Shown here: positions 31,719 to 38,707 of the stretch, in pieces | How positions within the stretch are numbered: position 1 is the stretch's first letter | How the letters are laid out: each line of letters opens with the position of its first letter | Assembly (NCBI GenBank): GCA_010029175.1 | Contig: RGNC01000001.1 | Location: 1 to 42,089, forward strand | DNA from: Synechococcaceae bacterium WB8_1B_136 | GTDB lineage: Bacteria > Cyanobacteriota > Cyanobacteriia > PCC-6307 > Cyanobiaceae | DNA length: 42,089 nucleotides | Direction: 5' to 3' | Notes under the pieces: generated by a model | Database searches by the model: none | What the model saw: the letters and a program-made list of their open reading frames with translations, nothing else | Told to the model about the DNA's origin: nothing | Made by a program: the position numbers and the translations under genes

Positions 31719-31756
31719 AACCTCAACCTCAGGCCTGTCCGGTCAGGCTGCCGCGC

Positions 31757-32818
31757 GTGCTCCAGTTCAGCAAGTATCAGGGTCTCGGCAACGACTTTCT
31801 GCTGTTGGATGGCCGGGATGCCAGCGACCCCGAGGCTGCCTTCGGGCTGACGCCGGAACGGGTGGCCCAGTTGTGCGACCGCCGCTTCGGGGTGGGCGGC
31901 GATGGCGTGATCCTGGCCCTGCCCCCCAACGCCGGCGGCGAGCTGCGCATGCGCATCTTCAATGCCGATGGCACCGAGCCGGAGATGTGCGGCAACGGCA
32001 TCCGCTGCCTGGCCCGCTTCCTGGCGGATCGCGATGGCGATGGTCCAGGCCGCACCTGGCAGATCGACACCCTGGCGGGGCGGATCGTGCCCGAGCTGCT
32101 GCCCGATGGCACCATCCGCGTGGACATGGGCGCCCCCTTCCTGGCAGCGGAGCAGGTGCCCACCACCCTGGAGCTGGGGCCCAACGGTCTGCCCCAGGGG
32201 GAGCTGGTGGTGGATGGCGAAACCTTTGCCGTGGCCGCCGCAGGCATGGGGAACCCCCACGTGGTGATTCCGGTGGATGCGGTGGAGGAGATCGATCTGG
32301 AGCGCTTCGGCGCCGGCTTCGAGCGGCACCCTGCGTTCCCGGCCAGAACCAACGTGCACTTCGTGGAGGTGCTGGCACCGGATCATCTGGTGATGCGGGT
32401 CTGGGAGCGGGGTGCAGGGCCCACCCTGGCCTGCGGCACCGGCGCCTGCGCCACGCTGGTGGCCTGCCACCGCCTGGGGCTGTGTGAGCGTCGCGCCCGG
32501 CTCGACCTTCCCGGTGGTCCGCTGCAGATCCACTGGGATGCCGCCAGCGGCAAGGTGTTCATGGATGGCCCGGCGGAACTGGTGTTCGACGGGGTGATCC
32601 CCGATGCCGAGGTGGTGCGGGCAGCCCGGCACCAGAGCGCGCATCAGGCTGAGGCGGTGGACGTCCGTCCGGACAACTGCCCCAGTGCGGAGGCGCGCCA
32701 GCGGGCCATGGCCCTGCTGAGTTCCAGTTCCCTGGACGACCTGGTGGCCATCGCCACCAATTCGCTCGAGTCGCGGACCCGCGCCCGCTTTGAGCGCGAC
32801 ACCAACATGGCTGGCTGA
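31757..32818 (+). CDS. dapF: Diaminopimelate epimerase with unusual C-terminal extension
   Basis: DapF converts LL- to meso-diaminopimelate for lysine and peptidoglycan. The two catalytic cysteines are Cys78 (EMCGNGIRCLA) and Cys226 (LACGTGACATLVA). FSKYQGLGNDFLLLD starts the fold, and GPAELVFDGVI, at ~residue 281, is where most DapF proteins end (~280 residues). This one continues for about 72 more residues (32600-32815) to 353, a helical, Ala/Ser/Arg-rich stretch ending FERDTNMAG. I do not recognise that segment. Its codons keep the high GC3 of the gene, so it looks translated. The start is GTG at 31757; the next gene begins 4 bases after the stop. Confidence 0.95.
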   Translation: MLQFSKYQGLGNDFLLLDGRDASDPEAAFGLTPERVAQLCDRRFGVGGDGVILALPPNAGGELRMRIFNADGTEPEMCGNGIRCLARFLADRDGDGPGRTWQIDTLAGRIVPELLPDGTIRVDMGAPFLAAEQVPTTLELGPNGLPQGELVVDGETFAVAAAGMGNPHVVIPVDAVEEIDLERFGAGFERHPAFPARTNVHFVEVLAPDHLVMRVWERGAGPTLACGTGACATLVACHRLGLCERRARLDLPGGPLQIHWDAASGKVFMDGPAELVFDGVIPDAEVVRAARHQSAHQAEAVDVRPDNCPSAEARQRAMALLSSSSLDDLVAIATNSLESRTRARFERDTNMAG

Positions 32819-32822
32819 CGCC

Positions 32823-34034
32823 ATGACCTATACGGCCCCCGTCTATCTCGATTCCTGCGCCACCACACCACCGGCGCCGGAGGTGCTTGAGGCCATGGCG
32901 GCGGTGCATGCCGAAGCCTGGGCCAATCCCTCCAGCCTGCATGGCTTCGGCCTGGCGGCGGCCGAGCGCCTGGAGCGCTCGCGAGAGCGGGTGGGTGAAA
33001 TCCTCGGTTGCCAGGGCAGCCAGGTGCTGTTCACCTCAGGGGGCACCGAATCCATCCACACCGCCCTGTTGGGGGCGGCCGCCGATGGTCCACCAGGTCG
33101 CCTGCTGATCTCAGCGGTGGAACATCCAGCCACCGTGGCGGCTGCCAGCCAGCTGCAGATGGCCGGCTGGCAGGTGGAACGGCTGCCGGTGGATCACCAC
33201 GGTGTGGTGGATCTGGAGGCTCTGGATCGCCTGTTAGCACCCCCCACGCGACTGGTGTCGCTGATCTGGGGGCAGAGCGAGGTGGGCACCATTCAGCCGA
33301 TCGAGTTGATCGGAGCCCGCTGCCGCGCCGCGGGGGTGGTGCTGCATGTGGATGCCGTGCAGGTGGTTGGGCACCTGCCGGTTGATTTCAACGCGCTGCC
33401 GGTGGACCTGCTCAGCTTTGCCTCCCACAAGCTGCAGGGTCCGCGGGGGGTCGGTGCCCTGCTGATCCGCCCTGACTTGCAGCTGAAGCCCTTTCTGGGT
33501 GGGGGCGGCCAGGAAGGTGGCCGGCGGGGGGGCACGGAGCCTGTGGCCCTGGTGGCCGGGTTCGCCCGGGCCCTCGACCTCTGCGCGGCGCGGTTGCAGG
33601 CCCATGGCGGCCGCGATCCGATCGCCGACCTGCGGGATGACCTCCTTGGCCAGTTGCTGCAGCTGCAGGGGGTTCGCCTCAGTGGACCCGATCCCCGCGA
33701 TCCCGCCGCCCCGGCGCGCCTGCCCCACCACATCAGCCTGCTGATGGCCAGTGCCGGTGGGCGGCCCATCTCCGGCCGCCGGCTGGTGCAGACCATCTGG
33801 CAACAGGGCTATGCGGTGAGCAGTGGCTCGGCCTGCAGCAGTGGCCGGGGCGCCAATCCCTGGGGGCTGGCCCCCAGCCCGATCCTGCAGGCCATGGGCT
33901 ACCCCGACGATCAGGCCGCCAGCGGCCTGCGCCTCAGCCTCGGCCCCTGGTTGACACCTGCGCAGCTCGCGGGTGTGCCTGGGGCCGTGGAGCGCGGCCG
34001 TCTGCGGGTGCTGGCCGGCGAACCCGTGGGCTGA
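32823..34034 (+). CDS. Cysteine desulfurase-like class V aminotransferase (NifS/IscS)
   Basis: This 403-residue PLP enzyme would take sulfur from cysteine for Fe-S cluster or thio-cofactor assembly. Visible are VYLDSCATTPPAPEVLEAM, GGTESIHTALLG, the PLP Lys203 in SFASHKLQGPRGVGALL, GGGGQEGGRRGGTEPV and the persulfide Cys338 in VSSGSACSSGRG. It resembles the NifS/IscS group rather than SufS. The ATG at 32823 follows dapF by 4 bases and gives the usual MTYTAPVYLD start; the frame is open a little further upstream, inside dapF. The neighbouring DUF1995 gene may share the transcript. Confidence 0.93.
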   Translation: MTYTAPVYLDSCATTPPAPEVLEAMAAVHAEAWANPSSLHGFGLAAAERLERSRERVGEILGCQGSQVLFTSGGTESIHTALLGAAADGPPGRLLISAVEHPATVAAASQLQMAGWQVERLPVDHHGVVDLEALDRLLAPPTRLVSLIWGQSEVGTIQPIELIGARCRAAGVVLHVDAVQVVGHLPVDFNALPVDLLSFASHKLQGPRGVGALLIRPDLQLKPFLGGGGQEGGRRGGTEPVALVAGFARALDLCAARLQAHGGRDPIADLRDDLLGQLLQLQGVRLSGPDPRDPAAPARLPHHISLLMASAGGRPISGRRLVQTIWQQGYAVSSGSACSSGRGANPWGLAPSPILQAMGYPDDQAASGLRLSLGPWLTPAQLAGVPGAVERGRLRVLAGEPVG

Positions 34035-34082
34035 AATCGCCTGGCGTTGAACGCCTAGGGTCCCTCGAACCGTGCCACGTCG

Positions 34083-34775
34083 ATGCTCCCCGCCGATCTG
34101 CGAACCGCTGAAACCGAGGCCCTGGAGGCCGTGCGGGCTGCCTTGACAGCCCAGGCCAAGGGCCTGTGGACGGTGGAATTCCGCTTCGAGGGCCTGCGGA
34201 TCATGCCAGTGGCTCTGCGGCTGCTGGCGGGCCTCGCCCCCCACCATCCGGGGGTGCGGCTGCTGTTCGCCGATGCCGGTGCCACGGCCCTGGCCAAGCG
34301 CGATGCCCCCGACCAGGCCCAGCAGCTCGCCAGCCTGCGGGATGTGATGCGCTTGCAGCAGGCCGACGGCGGCAGCGAGGGGGTGCTGATCCTGGTGGCG
34401 CCCTCCCCGGCCGACTACGAGGAGGTGGAGCAGGTGTGCGCACAGCACCGCGGCGCGGTGCTGCTGCTGAACGGCAAGCTGGAGGATGCGGCCGTGGGGA
34501 TCGGCACCGTGGCCCGCGAGCGGCGCAAGGGGTTTCTCTCCGGCTGGCAGAGCGCCTATGCCCTGCTTCCCACGGAAGCTGGAGCCCTTCGCCGCGCCTA
34601 TCCAGGCGAGTGGGAGCTCTACCGCCGCGATGCCGATGGCTATCGGCTCGCTGCCTGCTTTGCCCAGAAACCCGATCCCGAGCAACAGGCCACCGCGATC
34701 GAGGGCGATGGCGCCGCTGGGGTGGGCCGCAGCCTGCAGGCCGTGGATCGGTTCATCGAGGGCCTGCGCAGCTGA
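34083..34775 (+). CDS. DUF1995 family protein
   Basis: This 230-residue protein matches DUF1995, which occurs in cyanobacteria and plastids: LPADLRTAETEALEAVRAAL, WTVEFRFEGLRIMPVALRLL, VRLLFADAGATALAKRD, LILVAPSPADYEEVEQVC, VLLLNGKLEDAAVGIGTVARERRKGFLSGW and ELYRRDADGYRLAACF. Plant relatives include LPA3-type proteins linked to photosystem II assembly, but no function can be assigned here. A TAGGGT -10-like box (34056-34061) and a GGCGTT-G-AACGCC hairpin (34043-34055) lie in the 48-base gap before it. Confidence 0.88.
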   Translation: MLPADLRTAETEALEAVRAALTAQAKGLWTVEFRFEGLRIMPVALRLLAGLAPHHPGVRLLFADAGATALAKRDAPDQAQQLASLRDVMRLQQADGGSEGVLILVAPSPADYEEVEQVCAQHRGAVLLLNGKLEDAAVGIGTVARERRKGFLSGWQSAYALLPTEAGALRRAYPGEWELYRRDADGYRLAACFAQKPDPEQQATAIEGDGAAGVGRSLQAVDRFIEGLRS

Positions 34776-34794
34776 ATGCTGCAGCCCACGGCCC

Positions 34795-34823
34795 TTGATC
34801 CACCAGGGGGAGCTCCGTACAGT
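34795..34823 (+). promoter_or_regulatory. Putative sigma70-type promoter (DUF4330 gene)
   Basis: TTGATC (34795-34800) and TACAGT (34818-34823) are separated by 17 bases and lie 20 bases before the ATG at 34844. It is the best -35/-10 pair noticed in the window. Confidence 0.45.
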
Positions 34824-34843
34824 TCGGTGTCTGCTGATGCCCC

Positions 34844-35359
34844 ATGGCCCCAACCCCCCGTCGCTTCGGTGTTGTCGATGCCGGTGCTGCGCTGGCGGTC
34901 GCCCTCGCTGCCGCCGGGGTGATCTGGAGCCCGAAGCTCTCCGGCGCTGTGGCCAGGGCCACCGGTGCGATGCGTCCGGTCACCGTGCTGGTGGACGTGC
35001 GTGGCATTCCCGCCGCGGATCCTGCAGCCCTGATGGCCGAGGCCCAGCGGGACGGCAAGGTGTCGATCGTGATCCGCAACCAGCCCCACGGCAGCGTGAA
35101 GGTGCAGCGGGTGGAACCACTGCCCCGCCGCATCTCGGCCTTCCTCCCCACCGGTCAGCTGGTCACGGCTCCCGACCCGAACCAGCAGGTGTTCAGCACC
35201 CTCGATGCCCGCTTCGTGTTGCAGGGCGAGGGCCGCAAGGGCAGTGATGGCGTGGTGTTCGGCAACCAGAACCTCAAGATCGGCGCCCCGATCGAACTGG
35301 AGGGCCCCAATTTCCGCGTGATGGGTTCGGTCACCGGCCTCAAACTGGGGGACTCCTGA
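34844..35359 (+). CDS. DUF4330 domain protein, membrane-anchored
   Basis: This 171-residue protein has one N-terminal hydrophobic segment (VVDAGAALAVALAAAGVIW, residues ~10-29) and a mainly beta domain typical of DUF4330: VTVLVDVRGIPAADPAALM, KVSIVIRNQPHGSVKVQRV, LVTAPDPNQQVFSTLDARFVL and KIGAPIELEGPNFRVMGSV. The topology suggests a soluble domain on one side of a membrane. The function is unknown. It is followed 1 base later by the D-Ala-D-Ala carboxypeptidase gene, so translation is probably coupled and a role in the envelope is plausible. Confidence 0.87.
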   Translation: MAPTPRRFGVVDAGAALAVALAAAGVIWSPKLSGAVARATGAMRPVTVLVDVRGIPAADPAALMAEAQRDGKVSIVIRNQPHGSVKVQRVEPLPRRISAFLPTGQLVTAPDPNQQVFSTLDARFVLQGEGRKGSDGVVFGNQNLKIGAPIELEGPNFRVMGSVTGLKLGDS

Positions 35360-35360
35360 G

Positions 35361-36644
35361 ATGACCTCCCGCTGCCGGTCCCCGCTGGCGGGGCTGGGAC
35401 TGCTGGGCGCCCTGCTGCTGCCCCTGCAGGCCCAGGCCCTGCCCCTGCAGTGGCCTCAGATCACGGCCAGCTCCCAGCCCGTCGCGCCGCCGCCCCCGGC
35501 GCAGCCCCAGCTGCAGGGGCAGGTGACCTGCCCGGCCCTGCAGCAACGCATCAATGCCATCGTGGCTGCGGAGTCTCCGGTGTGGAGCATCAGCGTTGTG
35601 GACGGCCGGGGGCGGCTGTTGGCCGACATCAATGGCCAGCGCCCCCGCATCCCGGCATCCAATCAGAAGCTGATCAGCACCGCGATTGCCCTGGATCGCC
35701 TGGGGCCGGACTACCGCCTCACAACTCGCCTCTGGCGTCAACCCGATGGCAGCCTGCGCCTCACCGGCGAGGGAGACCCCGATCTGGATCTCGCCCAGCT
35801 GAGACGTTTTGCCCAGTTGGCCATGGGCTCCGGCGGTGGCCCCGGCGAGAGCACGGGCAACCTGCGCATTCAGTTGGTGGAGGAGCCGCAACAGCGCTGG
35901 TGGCCCGAGGGCTGGCACTGGGCGGATCGGGCCGAGGTCTATGGGGCTCCGATCACCCGCCTGGCCCTCACCAGCAATGCCCTGGACATGGCGGTGAGCA
36001 ATCCGCCCGGACGGCTGCAGCGGTTGCTCAGCCAGGAGATCCGGCGCCAGGGCGGGGCCGCTGCGATCACCCTGGTGCCGGCCACGGCCGCTGCCAGCTC
36101 CGATGGGGTGCTGCTCCACGAGGAGCGATCCGCGCCGATGCAGGGGCTGCTGAGCTTGGCCAACACCGACAGCCACAACTTCACGGCTGAGGTGCTGCTG
36201 CGTCAGGGGACGGGGAGCTGGGATCTGGTCCAGGCCCGCCAGAGCGCCATGCAGTGGCTGAACAGCCAGGGCCTGCCCACCGTGGGCGTGGCCGTGATGG
36301 ATGGCAGTGGACTGGACCGCGCCAACCGGGTCACTAGCCAGCTGCTGGCGGCCCTGTTGTGGCGCATGGCCCAGCACCCCTATGGCGCCCAGTACGCCGG
36401 GTCGATGGCCATCGCCGGCCAGCGGGGAACCCTCCGCAATCTGTTCCGTGGCACCACCCTGGAGGGACGCTTCCGCGGCAAAACCGGCACCATCACAGGT
36501 GTTCGCGCCATCAGCGGCATTCTCGACGGCCCCGACGGGCCGCTCTACATCAGCATGGTGTCCAATGGTGCCAGTGCACCGAACGGCACGATCGGAGCGA
36601 TCCTGCGCCAGAGCCAACAGCCCGGCCTCTGCCCGGCGGCTTGA
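35361..36644 (+). CDS. dacB: D-alanyl-D-alanine carboxypeptidase/endopeptidase (PBP4, S13)
   Basis: This 427-residue penicillin-binding protein trims or cuts peptidoglycan peptides outside the membrane. A signal peptide is evident (MTSRCRSPLAGLGLLGALLLPLQAQA). The three active-site motifs are Ser100-Asn-Gln-Lys103 (IPASNQKLIS), Ser-His-Asn in NTDSHNFTAEVLLRQ and Lys-Thr-Gly in FRGKTGTITGVRA. GEGDPDLD and VMDGSGLDRANRVT are also typical of S13. It lies 1 base downstream of the DUF4330 gene and converges on the coiled-coil gene across a strong inverted repeat. Confidence 0.95.
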   Translation: MTSRCRSPLAGLGLLGALLLPLQAQALPLQWPQITASSQPVAPPPPAQPQLQGQVTCPALQQRINAIVAAESPVWSISVVDGRGRLLADINGQRPRIPASNQKLISTAIALDRLGPDYRLTTRLWRQPDGSLRLTGEGDPDLDLAQLRRFAQLAMGSGGGPGESTGNLRIQLVEEPQQRWWPEGWHWADRAEVYGAPITRLALTSNALDMAVSNPPGRLQRLLSQEIRRQGGAAAITLVPATAAASSDGVLLHEERSAPMQGLLSLANTDSHNFTAEVLLRQGTGSWDLVQARQSAMQWLNSQGLPTVGVAVMDGSGLDRANRVTSQLLAALLWRMAQHPYGAQYAGSMAIAGQRGTLRNLFRGTTLEGRFRGKTGTITGVRAISGILDGPDGPLYISMVSNGASAPNGTIGAILRQSQQPGLCPAA

Positions 36645-36663
36645 GGGGGGCGGGCTGTTGGCT
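36612..36663. terminator. Long inverted repeat at convergent dacB / coiled-coil gene ends
   Basis: AGCCAACAGCCCG (36612-36624) and CGGGCTGTTGGCT (36651-36663) are exact inverse complements, 13 bp with a 26-base loop. The left arm lies inside the last codons of dacB. A second short palindrome, GGCTGAGCCTCAGCC (36660-36674), overlaps the right arm. There is no T run; a bidirectional terminator is inferred from position. Confidence 0.6.
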
Positions 36664-36668
36664 GAGCC

Positions 36669-37607
36669 TCAGCCCCTCCGTCCGCCGGCCTGCCGCAGCC
36701 GCTCGGCGGCCCGCCGGGCACGGCTGATGGGCACGGCGTTCTCCGGCTCTTGGCTCGGCTGCACCAGGCTGCTCGGATCCACTGCCTGCAGCCTGCCGAG
36801 CTCGCGGCGACCGGCCACCACCACCTTGCCCAGTTCCTGCAGGCGCCCCTCCAGTTCGCCGAGCACCTGTTCGGCGTAGCGGTTGGCCCCCTCCTGGATC
36901 GTGGCCGACTCCTGGCGGGAGCGGCTGATCAACGCCTCACACTGCTGCTGCGTCTGCTGGCGGAACTGCAGCGCATCGGCATGAATGCGCTCGGCCTCGG
37001 CCTGGCTGCTCTGCTGCAGCCGCAGGGCCTCCTGGCGGATCTGCTCCAGCTCGGCCAGGCTCTGCTGACGCGACTGCTCATGCTGCTCAGCCAGTTGGCG
37101 CTTGCGCTCCACGGCCTCCTGATCAAGTTGCTGGCGCCGTTGCAGGGCCTCCTGCTCCAGCTGCTGACGCCGCTGGCCGAACTGCTGTTCCATCTGGGCC
37201 AGGCGGGTCTGATGGTCCTGCTCGGCCTTGGCCACCTGCTGGCGAGCCTGGCTCAGCATCTGCTCGCACTGCTGGCGGGCCTGATCCCGCAATTCCCCGA
37301 CCTGGCGCTCGGCCTCCTGGCGAATCGCCTGGGCATTGATCAGCTGCTCCCGCTGCTGGCGCGCCTGCTGGAGGATCTCCTCGGCTTGCTTGCGGGCCTG
37401 ACCAATGAACTCGTCGCGCTGCTGCACGAGCTCCTCGGCCTTGGCCAGCTGGGGCGGCAGGGCATCCCGCACCGCGTCCATGGCCTCGATGGCGTCCTGC
37501 TCATTCACCAGCCGGCCCCCGCTGAAGGGCACGCGCGTGCCATCCAGCACGATCTCTTCAAGCTGATCGAGTTGATCGAGCACGGAGGTGAGCTGCGCCT
37601 CGGTCAT
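36669..37607 (-). CDS. Long coiled-coil protein (DivIVA-like or ATPase-b-like), function unknown
   Basis: This 312-residue cytoplasmic protein is dominated by Gln/Glu/Arg/Ala-rich helix from residue ~50 to ~260 (repeats such as QARQQCEQML, EQEALQRRQQLDQEA), an almost continuous coiled coil. The N-terminal part (LDQLDQLEEIVLDGTRVPFSGGRLVNEQDAIEAMDAVRDALP) is the conserved cap of a cyanobacterial family sometimes labelled DivIVA-like, so a role in division or polarity is possible. Resemblance to ATP synthase b subunits would be only compositional. The ATG at 37607 overlaps the coaD stop (TGATG). It converges on dacB. Confidence 0.7.
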   Translation of the reverse strand: MTEAQLTSVLDQLDQLEEIVLDGTRVPFSGGRLVNEQDAIEAMDAVRDALPPQLAKAEELVQQRDEFIGQARKQAEEILQQARQQREQLINAQAIRQEAERQVGELRDQARQQCEQMLSQARQQVAKAEQDHQTRLAQMEQQFGQRRQQLEQEALQRRQQLDQEAVERKRQLAEQHEQSRQQSLAELEQIRQEALRLQQSSQAEAERIHADALQFRQQTQQQCEALISRSRQESATIQEGANRYAEQVLGELEGRLQELGKVVVAGRRELGRLQAVDPSSLVQPSQEPENAVPISRARRAAERLRQAGGRRG

Positions 37608-38101
37608 CACGCCTGGTGTGGGGACATCTGATTAAAGAGCGTGGCGAGGTCCTGCGCCACTCCGGGCGGCACCATGTGCGCCACGGGACCTCCAAACCGG
37701 GCCACCTCCTTCACCACCGAACTGCTCAGAAAGCTGTGGGCCGTTGCCGTGGCCATGAACAGGGTTTCCAGCTGAGGCGCCAGGCTCTTGTTGGTGTGGG
37801 CGATCTGCAACTCAAATTCGAAATCACTGAGGGCCCTCAGGCCCCGCAGGATCACGCCGGCCCCGCAGCTCTGGGCGAACTCCACGGTGAGCCCGTCAAA
37901 ACTGGCCACGGCCACCTGCGGCAGATGCGCGGTGGCGGCGCGGATCTGCTCCAACCGCTGCCCCACGGTGAAGCAGGGGTTCTTGCTGGGGTTCTGCAGC
38001 ACCGCCACCACCAGCCCATCGAACAACTGCGCGGCCCGCTCGATCAGGTCGAGATGGCCCAGGGTGAGGGGATCAAAGCTGCCGGGGTAGAGCGCCTTCA
38101 T
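37607..38101 (-). CDS. coaD: Pantetheine-phosphate adenylyltransferase
   Basis: CoaD makes dephospho-CoA from phosphopantetheine and ATP. The 164-residue product has the nucleotidyltransferase motif YPGSFDPLTLGHLDLIERA, VAVLQNPSKNPCFT, the ILRGLRALSDFEFELQIAHTNKSLAPQLET stretch and the C-terminal FLSSSVVKEVARFGG. Its stop overlaps the start of the coiled-coil gene, so the two are translated together. A TAGGAT box lies only 7 bases before the ATG (38109-38114), so its mRNA may be leaderless or nearly so. It is divergent from the flavin reductase gene. Confidence 0.97.
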   Translation of the reverse strand: MKALYPGSFDPLTLGHLDLIERAAQLFDGLVVAVLQNPSKNPCFTVGQRLEQIRAATAHLPQVAVASFDGLTVEFAQSCGAGVILRGLRALSDFEFELQIAHTNKSLAPQLETLFMATATAHSFLSSSVVKEVARFGGPVAHMVPPGVAQDLATLFNQMSPHQA

Positions 38102-38107
38102 GGCGGC

Positions 38108-38120
38108 GATCCTATGGAGC
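38108..38120 (-). promoter_or_regulatory. Putative promoter core GCTCCATAGGATC (coaD)
   Basis: This is an exact minus-strand copy of the 13-mer at 9818-9830, in the 81-base divergent gap before coaD. The TAGGAT hexamer ends 7 bases before the ATG. It is not part of any coding sequence, which supports a regulatory reading. Confidence 0.5.
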
Positions 38121-38182
38121 CATGCCCTGCGGCCGGCCCCAGCTCCTGGTTTCTAGAGTTGAGGGACGACAACACCGGTTCC

Positions 38183-38677
38183 ATGGCCCCGAACGCCAGC
38201 CTCAACGCCGAAGCGAAGAAAACCCTGCTGCGCAAGATCCCCCACGGTGTGTTCATCTGTGGCGTGGCGGAGGGCGAGGAGGTGAATGGTTTCACCGCCA
38301 GCTGGGTGACCCAGGGCTCCTTCGAGCCGCCGCTGGTGGTAATGGCGGTGCGGGCCGACAGCACCAGCAACGGCATCATCCAGTGCACCGGACGGTTTTC
38401 CCTGAATGTGCTTGCCGCCGATCAGAAGGACCTGGCCGCCGTGTTCTTCAAGCCCCAGAAGGCGGTTGGTGGCCGCTTCGATGCCGCTCCCTTCCAACTC
38501 GGTGAATTGGGCCTGCCGATCCTCAACGACGCCCTCGGCGCGGTGGAGTGTGAGCTGGTGGGTCAGGTGGCCCATGGCGACCACACCGTGTTTGTGGGCG
38601 AAGTGAAGACCGCCACCCTGCACCGCGATGGTGCGGCCCTGGAGCTGAGCAGCACCGGCTGGCAGTACGGCGGCTGA
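38183..38677 (+). CDS. Flavin reductase-like domain protein
   Basis: This 164-residue protein has the split-barrel flavin reductase fold that binds FMN and uses NAD(P)H: LRKIPHGVFICGVAEGEEVNGFTASWVTQGSFEPPLVVMAV, SNGIIQCTGRFSLNVLAADQKDLAAVFF, and LGAVECELVGQVAHGDHTVFVGEVKTATLH. It resembles the C-terminal domain of cyanobacterial flavodiiron proteins but stands alone. The ATG at 38183 starts family similarity; a TAGAGT -10-like box lies at 38154-38159. The frame is open far upstream across coaD, but that is on the opposite strand. The uvrC gene follows after 30 bases. Confidence 0.9.
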   Translation: MAPNASLNAEAKKTLLRKIPHGVFICGVAEGEEVNGFTASWVTQGSFEPPLVVMAVRADSTSNGIIQCTGRFSLNVLAADQKDLAAVFFKPQKAVGGRFDAAPFQLGELGLPILNDALGAVECELVGQVAHGDHTVFVGEVKTATLHRDGAALELSSTGWQYGG

Positions 38678-38707
38678 TCCCGCCAGCGCCAGAGCGCCGC
38701 TGACCCC

